From the NCBI GenBank assembly GCA_023101885.1, contig JALPQD010000044.1, forward strand, positions 8,957,565-9,021,564: a DNA stretch of 64,000 nt, read 5' to 3'. The number at the start of each line of letters is the position of its first letter. Within the stretch, counting starts at the first letter, position 1. This document shows positions 12,301 through 24,240 of the stretch, piece by piece. The notes beneath the pieces were generated by a model. The model searched no databases. It was not told the origin of the DNA and worked only from the letters and a program-made list of their open reading frames with translations. This stretch comes from Typhlomys cinereus (taxonomy: Eukaryota > Chordata > Mammalia > Rodentia > Platacanthomyidae). Position numbers and translations under genes: made by a program.

Positions 12301-13580
12301 TTTTTTAAGAAAAAACCCAAACAGCTATTACTTAGTACAAAGACAAATCTAGACACTATTAACAGTTAAGTGCTGAGGAATAGCATGCCAGAACAACTTC
12401 TAATAAAACTACACTCAACATCTGTTCATCCTAAAAATACCAACATCTCCCAGGAAAAACAGAAGTGTAAGAATACAAGAAAACATGTCCCCCTCAACGT
12501 CACCAAATATAAGGCTTCAGAATCCACAATGGATAACTCATTGGAAGGTATCCAAGAGAATGATAACTAAGACAGTGAGTTGCAAAGATTGACTATAAAT
12601 ATGTTCAAAGAGTTCCCAGAGGAAATAAATAATACCTAAACATATTTCAAGAACACAGCAATCTCAGGAAAGAATTTCAAGAATACAAAAATGAACAAGA
12701 CACAAATGGAGTGAAAACATAGAACCTAAAAACAGATCTTGAAGAAGTGAAAAAAGAACCCGGATAGAAACACTGAAAAAAATCCAAACAGAAATAACAC
12801 TGGAACAAAAAATCCAAACAGTGCAATGAAAACTTCAATAGAGAGTCTCAAAAATAGAATTGATCATGTAGAAGACAGAGTCTCAGAACAGGACTATAAT
12901 ACAGAAGAGGTTCATATGTCAATGAGAGAAACTGATAAGCTGAAAAATACACTGGAATGGAATATACAGGAACTCTGGGACACCATCAAAAGGCCTATCA
13001 TATGGATCATGGATATCCAAGAAACAGATACACAAAAGGAAGATCCACCAAGTATAATCAATGATATAACAGAGGGAAATTTCTCTTACCTAAAAAAAGA
13101 GATACCTATTCTGGTTCAAAAGACATACAGAACACAAAAAGAAACAATGTATGGCATATGATAGGCCACACAGCAAGTATACACATAAAAGACAAAATCT
13201 TAATAGCTTCAAGACAAAAGGAACAAGTTTCATATAGAGGTAAATCCATCAAAATAACAACTGACGTCTCAATACAATCAGTAAAAGCCAGAAGGGCCTG
13301 AAGAGACACAATACAAGTTCTAAACCAGATTATTATATCCAGAAAAACTCTCTGTCATAATAGCAGGTGAAAGAAAAATATTCCATGACAAAAACAGACT
13401 AAACAGACTGAACCACTATATGACCAGTAAGCCAAGCCTTCAAAGAATATTGGAAGTAATGTGCAAGATGGAAGAGAAAGATATACACATCAAATAAGCT
13501 AAAAATAATATCAACACAAGTGCTGAATGAGGGACTAAAAAAAAAGGCAAACAACACAAAATCAACAATATGTCACAAAC
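12301..13580 (+). mobile_element. Second LINE-1 ORF1-bearing fragment
   Basis: A second, separately degraded copy of the ORF1 region. A coiled-coil-like stretch is at about 12700-12960. An ORF1 core is at 12826-13161 (EEVHMSMRETDKLKNTLEWN, then a WIMDIQE motif), and a C-terminal domain at about 13180-13440. It follows the previous fragment in the same orientation and precedes a third copy. It may be a separate insertion or a local duplication. Confidence 0.7.
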
Positions 13581-13627
13581 CATTAAATATCTTTCAATAA
13601 ACCTCTGCCCCTCCCTCTGCCCAGGAC

Positions 13628-14030
13628 AGGATGCTTGCTCGTGGACCTCCTTCCCAGGTAAATTCCACCAACCCCCAGGTACACCCGCTCATCCCAGCTA
13701 CCCCCAACAGCCAACCTGAGCAACACCCAGGCTGCCTGGAGCTTGGGTGGGTCACACCCCAGGTCTCAGGTGAAGGGTCCCCCATCCCGTCAGCCCCTCT
13801 GCTCCTCCCACCACTCGAGATAGGATGCTGTCTTGGGGACCTCCTTCCCAAGTAAGTTCCTCCAGCCCCAAGTGTACCCGCTCATCCCAGCTCCCCTCAC
13901 TAGCCAGCCTGAGCAACACACAAGCTGCCCCGAGCTTGGGCAGACCACACCCCAGACCTCAGGCGAAGAACTCTGCCATGCCATCAGCCTCTCTGCCCCT
14001 GGGGTCAGCCTGGGACCCTCGCTCATGGTC
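13628..14030 (+). promoter_or_regulatory. Two tandem about 194-bp L1 5'UTR monomers
   Basis: AGGATGCT recurs at 13628 and 13822. The following sequence (CCTCCTTCCCA, then CCGCTCATCCCAGCT, then a GAGCTTGGG block) repeats with the same spacing. The monomers are much more GC-rich than the surroundings. Tandem monomers of about 200 bp in the L1 leader act as promoters in mouse L1; the role here is by analogy. Confidence 0.7.
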
Positions 14031-14885
14031 CAGGGAGGACACACTGCTTCTCAGAATTCAACAGAGTACAAAAGAAACTCAAGCAAAGCTCTAGGAGATA
14101 AAGACCATAAATACAAAGTCCTCTAAAATCATCCTATCACATGGGTGAGACTCTTCACATCTGGCCCAAAGATAAGCAACCCCCTCTTTTTACCATCCTG
14201 CTCCTTTCAATTATTAATCACTGTAGAGTAATTTTTCCATATAGACACCCCCAAAACACACACAGCTTCAGGGATTATACCACTCACCCTCACATATCAC
14301 CATGGTACTAAATCATAAAAAATGCACTACCATACTAATATTCACCCCCTGTCCACTAAACCTGACTTAATTGATGTACTAAGTCTAATAGCATCATCTA
14401 GGAAATAACAATAACAACAGACAAACGTACCCAACTCCAAGGCAAACACCAGTAGAAACTGCCTGAGAATAGTAGTATCAACTTAATCAGTTCAGTCAAA
14501 AACACACAGAAATTGAAAGGTCTTAAGAGACAAAACAACAATGCCCAAGTCAAAGCACAGATCAATGGTAAACAAAACCCAAGAAGACAAATCTCCCACC
14601 AAAAGAATTATGATAGATTCTAACATAATGATAGATTCTAACAAGAACAAATTCACAGAGAACAGCCAAGAAAGCCAGGCCCAAGATAATGACTTTCAAA
14701 GCATGATCATTACCATGATCAATACTCTGAAAGAATAAATCTGGGAGGAGTTAAATAACTGCAGATACCACTTTGAACAGGAACACAACAGACACTTGGA
14801 GGAGTTGAGAAAAACAGTTCAAAAACAAAAATTGACATAGAGCAGTTAAAACAGTCTCAGGCAGAGTTTAAAATTGAACTAAAAG

Positions 14886-15173
14886 GGCTGGAGAGGTGGC
14901 TCAGGGCTTAAGCCTCTGTCTTGCAGGCAGAAGGTCCTGAGTTCAGATCCTAGACCCCAGGTATAGATGCCAGGCGGAAGCGGGACGGCCTGCGTTTCTG
15001 GTCTTGGTAAGGCGGAGTCTGTGAATCCTGGGGCAGAGTAAACAAGGAGGAGGTGGAGGCAGTCCATGGTGGTTCCCAAATTGGTCCATGGTTCTACACA
15101 AACACACATACATACACATGTGTACACACGCATACACACACAATTGAATAAATAAAAAATTTTTTTAAAAAAA
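14886..15173 (+). mobile_element. Young dimeric SINE in L1 ORF1, with perfect 19-bp target duplication
   Basis: It starts GGCTGGAGAGGTGGCTCAGG (A-box region), with GAGTTCAGATCC as a B-box-like motif about 50 bp on. The right monomer follows, then a CA-rich tail, CAATTGAATAAATAA and an A-rich end. TTTAAAATTGAACTAAAAG stands at 14867-14885 and again at 15174-15192, a perfect duplication of L1 sequence. This fixes the SINE as younger than the host L1. Confidence 0.92.
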
Positions 15174-18100
15174 TTTAAAATTGAACTAAAAGACAAATTA
15201 ACTTCAATCCAGACCTCAACAGAGAGTCTTATCAGCAGAACCAGTGAAGCAGAAAATAGAATTTCAGATCTTGAAGACAAAGTGGGAGTATTAACCAGCT
15301 CAATGGAAGAGGTTGTTAAAGCTAAAAAGATACTTGAGAGGAATAGTCAAGAGTTATGGGACACCCTGAAGAAGTCTAACACACTCATTCATGGAATACC
15401 AGAGCAAGAAAAAGAAAACTATAGACCAATCTCTTTGATGAACACAGATGCAAAAGATTCTCAACAAAGTCTTAGCAAATCAGATTCAAAAACATATCAA
15501 AAAGATCATTCACGGAGATCAAGTAGGCTTCATCCCAGGCACACAAGGTTGGTTCAACATATGCAAATCAATAAACATAATTCACCATATAAACCAGTCC
15601 AAAATTCAAGACCACATGATAATCTTGATAAATACAGAAAAAGCTTTTGACAAGATCCAGCAGCCTTTTATGATCAAAATCCTAGAGACATTTGGAATGG
15701 AAGGAATCTTTATCAATATAATAAAAGCTGTATACAACAAGCTAACAGCAAGGATTATAATCAATGGGGAAAAACTTGAAGCATTCCCGCTTTGATCAGG
15801 AACTAGACAAGGCTGTCCACTCTCACCACTTCTATTCAATATTGTACTTGAAATGTTAGCTGAAGCCATAAGGCAAGAAAGGGACATAAAAAGGATTGAA
15901 ATCAGCAAGGAAGAAGTCAAGCTATCCCTATTTGCAGATGACTTGATCTTATACCCAGAATGAAAGATGTGAAAAAGCCCTGAGAGAAACAATCCCATTT
16001 ACTATAGCCACTAAAAAAATGAAATAACTTGGTATAAACCTAACCAAGGAGGTAAAAGACCTTTACAATGAAAACTTTAAAACCCTAAAGAAAGAAGACA
16101 CCAGAAGGTGGAAAGACCTCCCGTGTTCCTGGATTGGCAGAATCAACATCATAAAAATGACCATCCTACCAAAGGCAATATACAAATTCAATGCTATACC
16201 AATTAAAATCCCAAAGCAATTCTTTAAAGAAGTTGACCAAACAATCTCAAAATTCATATGGAGGCACAAAAGACCCAGGATAGCAAAGACAATCCTGAGT
16301 AACAAAAACACTGCTGGAGGTATCACCATACCAAACCTTAGTCTATACTACAAATCCATAGTTGTAAAAACAGCCTGGTACTGGCTCCAAAATAGACACA
16401 CAGATCAATGGATACGGGTTTAAGACCCAGATATAAGCCCACAAAATTACAGCTATTTGGTCTTTGACAAAGGAGCCCAAAAAATCCAATGGAAAAAGAA
16501 CAGTATATTCAACAAATGGTGCTGGCAAAACTGGGTCTCCACATGAAGAAGATTAAAATTGGACCCGTACTTGTCACCTTGTACAAGACTTAATTCTAAA
16601 TGGATCAAGGAACTTGATTTAAGGCCAGAGACTATAAAAACCATAGTTGAAAGGGTAGGGAATTCCTTCGAGGTGATTGAGCTAGGCCAACATTTCCTAA
16701 ACAGACATCCAATGGCACAGTCACTGCTACTAACTCTCAACAGTTGGGATCTTGTGAAATTAAAGAGCTTCTGTTCAGATAAAGAGATTATAACACAAGC
16801 TCAAAGGCAACCCACAGAATGGGAGAAAATCTTCACTAACCACATATCTGATAGAGCTCTATTATCCAGAGTGCACAAAGAACTTCGAAAACTAAACACC
16901 AAGGAAATCAATGGCCCAATTAAAAAATAGTCCCTGGAACTTAAAAGAAACTTTACTAGGGATGAAATTAAAATGTCTAACAAATATCTGAAAAAATGCT
17001 CCACTTCCTTAGCCATCAGGGAAATGCAAATCAAAACTTCCCTGAGATATCATCTCACCCCGGTCAGGATGGCAAAAATCCACAATACAAACAACACCAA
17101 ATGCTGGAGAGGATGTGGAGGGAGGGGAACTCTCCTACATTGCTGGTGGGAGTACAGGCTCATACAGCCACTCTGGCGAGCCATCTGGAGATTCTTAAAG
17201 AAATTAAAGATTGAAATGCCATATGACCCTGCGATTCCACTTTTGGGAATAACCCCCATGCAGCAGAGGTTCATCTCGATAGCACAAGCACGACCATGTT
17301 CATAGCAGCACTGTTTACAATAGCAAAGTCATGGAATCAACCCAAATGTCCAACAGTTGACGAATGGATAAGGAAACTGTGGTACATCTATACAATGGAG
17401 TACTACTCAGCCATCAAAAGTGATGAATTACTGGAATTTGCTGGGAAATGGATGTCATTAGAAACAATTATATTAATTATATTGAGTGAAGTATCCCAGA
17501 CCCAGTAAATTAAGCGCTGTATGTACTCCTTAATAGGTGGCTCCTAGTACCAGCTCACCTAAAGACACTCAATGATAAATCTCTGTAATACAGTAATTGC
17601 AAGGAGTATGAACATGCAGAATGGGGTAGGAGGGCCACACCAGAAACAAGGAGAGAGGGGACCATGTAACACCAGAGAAAATAAGCCTCCATCAAGGACT
17701 GCAAGCAAGCAATGAGACATTTGGTTAAGTTCACAGACTTTTCGTTCTTGATCATTTACAACTGAGGGAGGTGTGATCTCACCAGAAGGGGAGGGCATAT
17801 AGTCTGACAGATAATAAGTAACCATTTTGGAAATGGGTGATTGACCCCTCCCTCACTGTGGTTTCCTACTTTTATTATATCTACCTTTGAATATACTCTT
17901 ATAACAAGACTCTAGTTTAACAGCTTTTTATCTCTGGCCAAGGGGTGACATCCAATACCCATCAGGATGGAGTGAGTGGCATTGCAGGAGCAGCAAAACC
18001 TCAAAAGAAAATGAACAAACCATAATCCAGAACTTCAGAGACCCTATATCAACCACCTAGAACTAGGCCAGACTAATCTCTCCCCATCCTGAAGCTCAGG

Positions 18101-18724
18101 GAAATTTGCAGAAGCGGGGGAGATAAGAGTGTAAGAGCACACGGATGGGAGGAGCAATGATATGCAAGATATTCCACACAAGTTAGGGCCAAAGCAATCA
18201 TAATTGGACTTTGCATGCCGTGCACAATGTCCAACACACTGTTGACCCCACAAAGTCTAGCATTTGCTAAAAGCACCAAGATCCTAGGAGGCAAGGGATT
18301 GACAGTCAAAATAGTGTTCCTATGGTTAAGGGGAACAAAGGAAAGGGTTCAGGGAAATGCCGCTGGGTCCTTGTACGTCATCAGAGAGGAGGACCCAGAG
18401 GAGAGTTTGGCATTCACATTAAAGGATTTTCCGGGGATTGGGGGAGGGAAGGCACTGGGGTTTGGGGAGGGAGGGATGAGCAGAGTGGTCGGGGGCAGGA
18501 GGAGGGAGGGAGGGAACCAGTGTACCTATTAAGTTTGTATAAGCGGAGATAATAAAAAATGTTTAAAAAAAAAAGAAGGCTAAAGAGGACACCAATTAAA
18601 GTCAGTTATGGACTATAAAAAATAAAAAAATAAATGCCTAGTAAAATTCTAGACTGAATCCATGTGTTCCTGGACATTTTTTTAGTGGGAAGATTCATGA
18701 TTTAATTTCCTCTTGTTATTGGAC

Positions 18725-18747
18725 GATTTTTTTTCATTTATTTATTT

Positions 18748-18799
<52 letters not shown>

Positions 18800-19030
18800 A
18801 GAGGGCACTTTGTGTCTCTGTTCAGGTCTAAGGGTGACTTCGGAAATAATTCTGGATTCCTTTTACCTCCTTCTTGCTTCACACTGGGATTTCCCAGGCT
18901 CCACCCAGCAGGTTGGAAGTTCAGGCTGACACCATTCTCATCTGCCATTTTTAGTTGGGACATTGGGTCTGAATTCAGAACTTTCTGTTTGTGAGACAGA
19001 GTCTTAACCCTTGTGCCATTTCTCCAGCCC
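18725..19030 (-). mobile_element. Older tRNA-headed SINE with (GT)n tail, minus strand
   Basis: In reverse complement it begins AGGGCTGGAGAAATGGCACAAGG and ends in a (CA)24 tail. The L1 sequence resumes exactly after it. The flanks TTATTGGAC and TATAGGACT look like a decayed target duplication. It belongs to the same family as 3348-3600 and 49876-50134. Confidence 0.75.
18751..18798. repeat. (GT)24 microsatellite
   Basis: Uninterrupted GT run in the tail of the minus-strand SINE. Confidence 0.97.
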
Positions 19031-19582
19031 TATAGGACTAAATAGTTCAATTCATCTTGATTCAATTTAGGTAAGTTGCGTTTACTCAGAATTTCATCTA
19101 CTTCTTTCTGAATATCAAATTTTATGGAGCGTAAGTCTTTGAAATATGACCTTTTAATTCTTTGAAGTTCTTGGTTATCAGTTGTAATAATTCCATTTTC
19201 ATCTCCAATTTTGTTAATTTGGGTTTCCTTTGTCTTGATTTTGGTTAATTTATCTAGTGGTGTATCAATTTCATTTTTTAAAGCACCAGCTCTTTGTCTG
19301 CTTGATTCTTTGTATCATTTTTCTTATCTCAATTTCAGATATTTCTTCCCTGATTTTACTAATCTCCTTTTGTGTAATGTTTTTGGAGTTCGATTGCTCT
19401 TCTACCTCTTTTAGCTGCATTGCTAAGCTATTATTTACTGGTGGCGTTTTTATTTATTAATTTACTTTTGATATAAGCATTGAGAGCTATAAACTTACCT
19501 CTTAGGAAAGCTTTCATTGTGTCCAGGAGATTTTGATGTGTTTTATTTTCATTTTCATTCACTTGTAAGAATTCAAGAATTG

Positions 19583-19889
19583 GGGGCTGGAGAGGTGGCT
19601 GAGGGGTTAAGCCTCTGCTTTACAGGTGGAAGGTCCTGAGTTCGGATCCTAGACCCCACGTATAGACGCTGGGCAGAAGCGGGGGCAGCCTGCGTTTCTG
19701 GTCCTGGTAGGGTGGAGCCTGTGAATCCCGGAGCAGAGTAAACAAGGAGGAGGTGGAGGCGGTCCATGGTGGTTCCTGAATTCATCTGTGGTTCTATACA
19801 CACACACATACATACACACACATACATATACATATACACATGCACACACATGCATAATTGAATAAATAATAAAAAATAATAATAAAAAA
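19583..19889 (+). mobile_element. Young dimeric SINE, first of a tandem pair
   Basis: Full-length head, right monomer, CA-rich tail and A-rich end (AATAATAAAAAATAATAAT). It is followed at once by a second copy in the same orientation, within L1 sequence that resumes at about 20190. Confidence 0.9.
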
Positions 19890-19891
19890 TT

Positions 19892-20189
19892 GGGGCTGGA
19901 GAAGTGGCTCAGGGGTTAAGCTTCTGCCTTGCAGGCAGAAGGTTCTGAGTTCAGATCCTAGACCCTACGTATAGATGTTGCACAGAAGCGGGGACGGCTT
20001 GCATTTCTGGTCCTAGTAGGGCAGATCCTGTGAATCCCTGGACAGAGTAAACAAGGAGGAGGTGGAGGTGGTCCATGGTGGTTCCTGAATTTGCCCATGG
20101 TTCTACACAAATGCACACACACATACATACACACACACGCACAATTGAATAAGTAATAAAAAATAAATAAAAAATTTTAAAAAAAAATT
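19892..20189 (+). mobile_element. Young dimeric SINE, second of a tandem pair
   Basis: Same family and orientation as the preceding copy, about 90% similar by eye. AAGAATT-like bases flank the pair and its junction, so a second insertion at the A-rich tail of the first is likely. Confidence 0.9.
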
Positions 20190-21015
20190 AAAGAATTTCC
20201 TTTTTGAGTTCTTCCTGGACCCATTCCTCATTCAGCATCATGGAATTTAATTTCAAATAATTAGTGTATTTTCTGTTGTTTGTTTTGTTGTTGGATGTCA
20301 AACTTTATTCCATGGTGGTTTGATAGGTTACAAGTTAAATTCCAACTTCTCTGAGGATTCATTCTGTAGCCCAATATGTGTTCTATTTTGGAGCAAGATC
20401 CATGGGCTAATGAGAAGGATGTGTATTCATTGCTGTTTGGATGGAAGGTTCAGTAGAGATATGTTAGATCTATTTGGATAATGGTTTGATTCAGTTCCAG
20501 TGTGTCTCTGTCAAGTTTTTGGCCAGTTGACTTATCCCATGTTGAGATTGGGGTATTGAAATCCATACTATTATCATTTTGGGGTTGACTTGTTAATTTA
20601 GACATTGTGATGTTCTTTAATGAAAGTGGATGAGCCCATATTAGGTGTGTATGTGTTCAGTATTGTGAAGTCCTACTGGTGAATTGTTCCTTTGACTAAA
20701 ATATTATATCCTTTTTTATCTCTTATGATTTCTTTGATTTGAAGTCCATTTTGTCAGATACCATAATTGGTACACTTGTTTGTTTTCTTGTTCCATTACC
20801 TCAAAGTATTTTTGACTGGCCTTTTACTTTGTGAATGTGCCTATCTTTTGTGGTGTGATGTGGTTCCTAAAGTCAGCAAATGGATGGGTTGTGGTTTCTA
20901 ATCCATGTTTGTAACCTGTGTCTTTTGATTAATTCTATTGACATTATAAATGAAAAATGACCATTGATTCCTGTCTTTTTTGTGTTTAGTGGCTTTCATA
21001 TATGTATTCCTTGCT

Positions 21016-21520
21016 TGGATGTTGTTATGGTTGAATTTTGGTGTCTACTTGACAGTTGCAGACTGTTTGGGGTGCAGCTGTGGCAGGTTAATGGTTAGAA
21101 TGGCTCCTGAACAAGTCTGCCAGTACTTGATTGATTGCTGTAGAAAACCAGCTCATAGTAACATTTTCCAGTGGTGGACCAGATAATAGAATATGCAAGG
21201 AAGAGGGACTTGCTCTTCCCTTATCAGGTGCTGACTTGCTGTGGAATCCACTCTGCATGTGTTGTTCACTTTTACAGCATCATGGCCTTTGTTGCTGGTG
21301 CTGCTGCTTCTGTCCTTGACTGACTTGTTGCATCACCTTTTCCACCACATTGTTGTTGTTCCCGCTGCCTTTGGAGTCTGGTTCCTAGGCCTTGCTGCTG
21401 TTCACTTTTCATCACTGACATCGGAGACCAGCTATTCTTCACTGATGTTGGAACCCAACATCTTTGACACTTTAGAGAAATAAAGGCTTGAGAACTTGTC
21501 AGGATCTTTTGGCTTTGTGG
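21016..21520 (+). mobile_element. LTR-like retroposon, MaLR-type, + strand
   Basis: GGTGTCTACTTGACAGTTGCAG near 21040 and an AATAAA at about 21479-21484 bracket sequence resembling the rodent LTR-like family with TGTCAACTTGAC. The better-preserved relative is at 30295-30773. Termini and target duplication could not be set, and the class is uncertain. Confidence 0.4.
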
Positions 21521-21574
21521 AACATTCTTGATAAGAACAAGGTGGCTGTGGGTGGCTACTTTTAAGGATGCTAT

Positions 21575-21639
21575 TTTTTTAAATTAGTTATTCAATTGTG
21601 CATGTGTGCATATGTGTGCATGCGTGTATGTATGTATGT

Positions 21640-21681
<42 letters not shown>

Positions 21682-21703
21682 AATCACGGATGAATTCAGG
21701 AAC
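21575..21703 (-). mobile_element. 3' part of a young dimeric SINE, cut by the + strand provirus
   Basis: In reverse complement this is the SINE 3' end: GTTCCTGAATTCATCCGTG, a CA-rich tail, then CAATTGAATAACTAA. The copy stops exactly at the first base of the proviral LTR (21704), so the provirus inserted into the SINE. The missing SINE half is not found after the 3' LTR. Confidence 0.85.
21646..21680. repeat. (TG)n microsatellite
   Basis: TG run in the tail of the truncated minus-strand SINE. Confidence 0.95.
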
Positions 21704-22269
21704 TGTTGGGCCTGCCCAGGGATAACAGTCTGGGAGGGAGTGGGCAGGGCATGGCTTAGTACATGGGGCCAAAGATGGCACTGGGAGCTAGTGTCCTCGG
21801 CGTAACCCTGATCACATTACAGAGAGTCCTAATTGGCTTATAGGAACTAATATAGATTTATGTTTAGTCTGACCTATGTCTTCTATGCAGAGTATGTGCT
21901 TTACTGACCATCAAGGTAATTGGCTGCCTGTTTCGCACGCTTTGATTCTTTGTCTATATAAGCTGATTTGTTACCCCCAATAAACTGAGATCTTGCTCTG
22001 ACAAGCTCCCCATCTGTTGCCGAGTCTCTGGAGGACTGAGGCTGAGGTGTGGGCGGTCATGCTTTACTTATCTTCATCATCACACCTACCAGCTGTATAA
22101 CTGAGTGAGTGAATGAGTGAGTGATGGAGTCTCACCTTGACAGACTCCCTGCTGTGTCTGTGTCCCCTGGATTTGGCTGAGGGGGTAAAAGGCCTGCAGC
22201 ACTTTTGCCTTTCTCCGCCCCAACGGCCTGGAGTCCTCACAGTGTGTGCCTGGGAAAATCATCCCAGCA
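21704..22269 (+). repeat. 5' LTR of the + strand provirus
   Basis: Starts TGTTGGGCCTGCCC and ends CCCAGCA. TATATAAG near 21955 and AATAAACTGAGATCT near 21980 are the promoter and poly(A) signal and align with the same elements in the minus-strand provirus LTR. Confidence 0.85.
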
Positions 22270-22272
22270 TTC

Positions 22273-22290
22273 TGGTGCCCCGTGTGAGGC
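22273..22290 (+). other. Primer-binding site, complementary to elongator tRNA-Met
   Basis: TGGTGCCCCGTGTGAGGC begins 3 bp after the 5' LTR. It is complementary, over its first 17 bases, to the remembered 3' end of elongator tRNA-Met (CCTCACACGGGGCACCA). The minus-strand relative uses an arginine-type site instead. Confidence 0.75.
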
Positions 22291-22348
22291 GTCTTCTCAA
22301 AACCGGCGGAGCTAAGCAGATTTCAGGGTAAGTGAAAACTTGGGAAAT

Positions 22349-24240
22349 ATGGGGAATTCATCGTGCAAGGATGAAGCAGTGCCAGCAGCACTGGGGTCGG
22401 TACTATGAAGCCAGGGTTTAAAAGTTACAAGCTCTGCTATTTCAGAAACGTGGCAAACAGTCCTTGAATTAGTACCTTGGATCCAATTGGATAATGTGTT
22501 TTTGTCCACCACCTGGACTCGGGTGAGGAATCTAGCCAGGAAGCAGGAAGAACATTTTGGGGTATTCCCTTCTCCAGGATTTTACTGGATTGTTTCTGCC
22601 CTTGAGGCAGTGTTCCTTTCCGATCCAATCCAGCCTCCAGGAGAGGCAAAGGCAAAGGGGAGGGGCTGCCAGAGCTGGGGATTCTAGCTCCCCAGGCAAC
22701 TCCGGGCAGGTCCCAGCCACCAGAGCCCAAAATAAGCCATCCTGGGTGCCCTTCAGCACGAGTGGGGCGGGGAATGCAGCAGAGATTCTGCCCGGTCACC
22801 ACCTGGGGTCACAGAGCAGAAACTCAAGGAAACCCTCCCTGGGAACGGAGGGCAGCAGGGTTGGGAAAGTAGTGAGGAGCAGCCAGAGCAGCTTCTAGCT
22901 CCCCGCACAACTTCGGAGCCGTTGCAGCAGAGTAGAGATTCTGCTGGGCTGCCCGCAGGGGATGCAGAGAAGCAGGGCGAGGAAAACCTCCGCAGGAAAG
23001 CAGGGCAGGGCGGCCAGTGACTTAGAGGAATTCACACTGGGCCACGGTGCCCCAGTGCTGGGCGCTCAAGGAGATTGGGAAAAGTCTGTGGGGGAGAAAA
23101 CCCAGATGTGCCAGGCAGAAAGCCATGCAGAGCTGAGAGAGGGGGTGGAGCTGCCAGAGTCCCTAGAACTGGTAGACACTGAAAGCAAATGGCTCAGAGA
23201 GGAGGTGGGGCTGTGCGTGCTTCAAGAACTGCAGATCCGGGAGTGTCCAGAGATGGTGCTTGGCACGGACATTTCCTTTCATCCAAATGGGGCACAGGCG
23301 GGCTGGATGAGAGCTCTTCCCCACTCACCCTCACCAAAATTTCTTCCGAATGGTGCTCAGGTACACTGGTCCCTATCAGGCTAAAGCAGGGAATCCAGAG
23401 CTGGAGCCCAAGTGTACTGAGAACCTAGATACAGAGAGCAATTGCCCTGCAGTGTGGTATCCCTGGGAAGCAAAGAAATTAAAAAAACCAGTTCTACAGG
23501 ATAGACCAAATTCTCCTTGGGTCGAAAAACTTCTTCGAGATTTAGCTCATCGACCTTACACAACAAAAGACTGGCTGGATGTGGCCAGAGCGGTGCTTTC
23601 CAATCCCACCCTCATTAAATGGACAGCATGGAAAAAACTAGATAAAGGTCCCTCTGGAGTGCCAATAGCAGGCATGGTACAAAAACCTGGCGAGCCCCCA
23701 CCCTCACCCCCAGCACGTACCAGAAGAGGAAAGTGCCATCAATCACCATTACTCAGAGGGGGTTGAGGAAGGCTAGTGCAAATTCCTCAGTTCCTTGTGC
23801 AGGAGGATGGGGACTGTCTCTGTGTTTATCTAAGCTTGATTTAAAACAGCTTTTGCCCCTCATCCACTGCGGGGGGGGGGACCACAAAAACTGTCTGTTG
23901 TTCTGTGTACTTTGCCTGTGATAAAAATAGGACTTAATTTAAAAAAGGAAACAAAAGGAAAAAAGAGCCACAAAACATAGAAATCAAAACTTGACATTTG
24001 CCTAAGAAGATAGGTAGAAAATTAACAGGCATGCCCAAGCAAATCAACCCAAGACACCTTCCGACAGGGGAGAGATAAAAGGCATGCTTTGAATATGACC
24101 AGACTGGGCACTTTGAGGCAGTTGCAAGCACAGGAAGCTTTCGTGTGGCCTATGTCCCAAACATGGGAATTTCCACTGGAGGAAAGATTGCCCCCTGAAC
24201 CTCAGGGCCCAGGGGTCGAGATCGCTGGTGGAGATCAATG
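22349..24240 (+). pseudogene. Decayed gag of the + strand provirus
   Basis: The ATG at 22349 opens a peptide starting MGNSS, an N-myristoylation-type Gag start, but the frame stops after 19 residues. Matrix-like sequence (a TWQTVLELVPW stretch) follows in another frame. Capsid remnants are near 23480-23700 (WLDVARAVLSNPTLIKW, then a WKKLDKGPSG segment) and end in the major homology region. Two degenerate zinc knuckles occur near 24085-24200, each missing a metal ligand. Frameshifts and stops make it non-functional. It is collinear with the gag of 3727-7561. Confidence 0.7.

Larger units (their letters stand above)
13590..18578 (+). mobile_element. LINE-1 with 5' monomers and 3' tail, internally deleted
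   Basis: The order is promoter-type monomers (13590-14030), leader (to 14530), ORF1 N-terminal half (14541-15410), an abrupt switch to the ORF2 reverse transcriptase at about 15412, ORF2 to its C-terminus at 17508, 3'UTR, then AATAAA at 18551 and an A-run ending about 18578. Two deletions are visible. One fuses ORF1 to the RT block [11 protein letters not shown]. The other removes sequence just after the FADD catalytic motif (about 15930-15960). A stop replaces an arginine codon near 15793. The endonuclease is gone, so the copy is inactive. A young dimeric SINE sits inside ORF1. Confidence 0.9.
18640..21015 (-). mobile_element. Older LINE-1, 5' part of ORF2, minus strand, interrupted by SINEs
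   Basis: Sequence at 18648-18722 and again from about 19031 matches the minus-strand L1 at 29580-30080. Beyond this it extends into endonuclease-coding sequence absent from that truncated copy (about 20200-20960, for example an NTYTPNMGS-like stretch in reverse). It is interrupted by an older SINE and by two young tandem SINEs. It carries multiple stops. Confidence 0.75.

Noticed and set aside
19583..20189. Tandem repeated units considered as a CRISPR-like or satellite array
   Set aside because: They are two full SINE copies with A-rich tails; CRISPR is not expected in a rodent nuclear genome.
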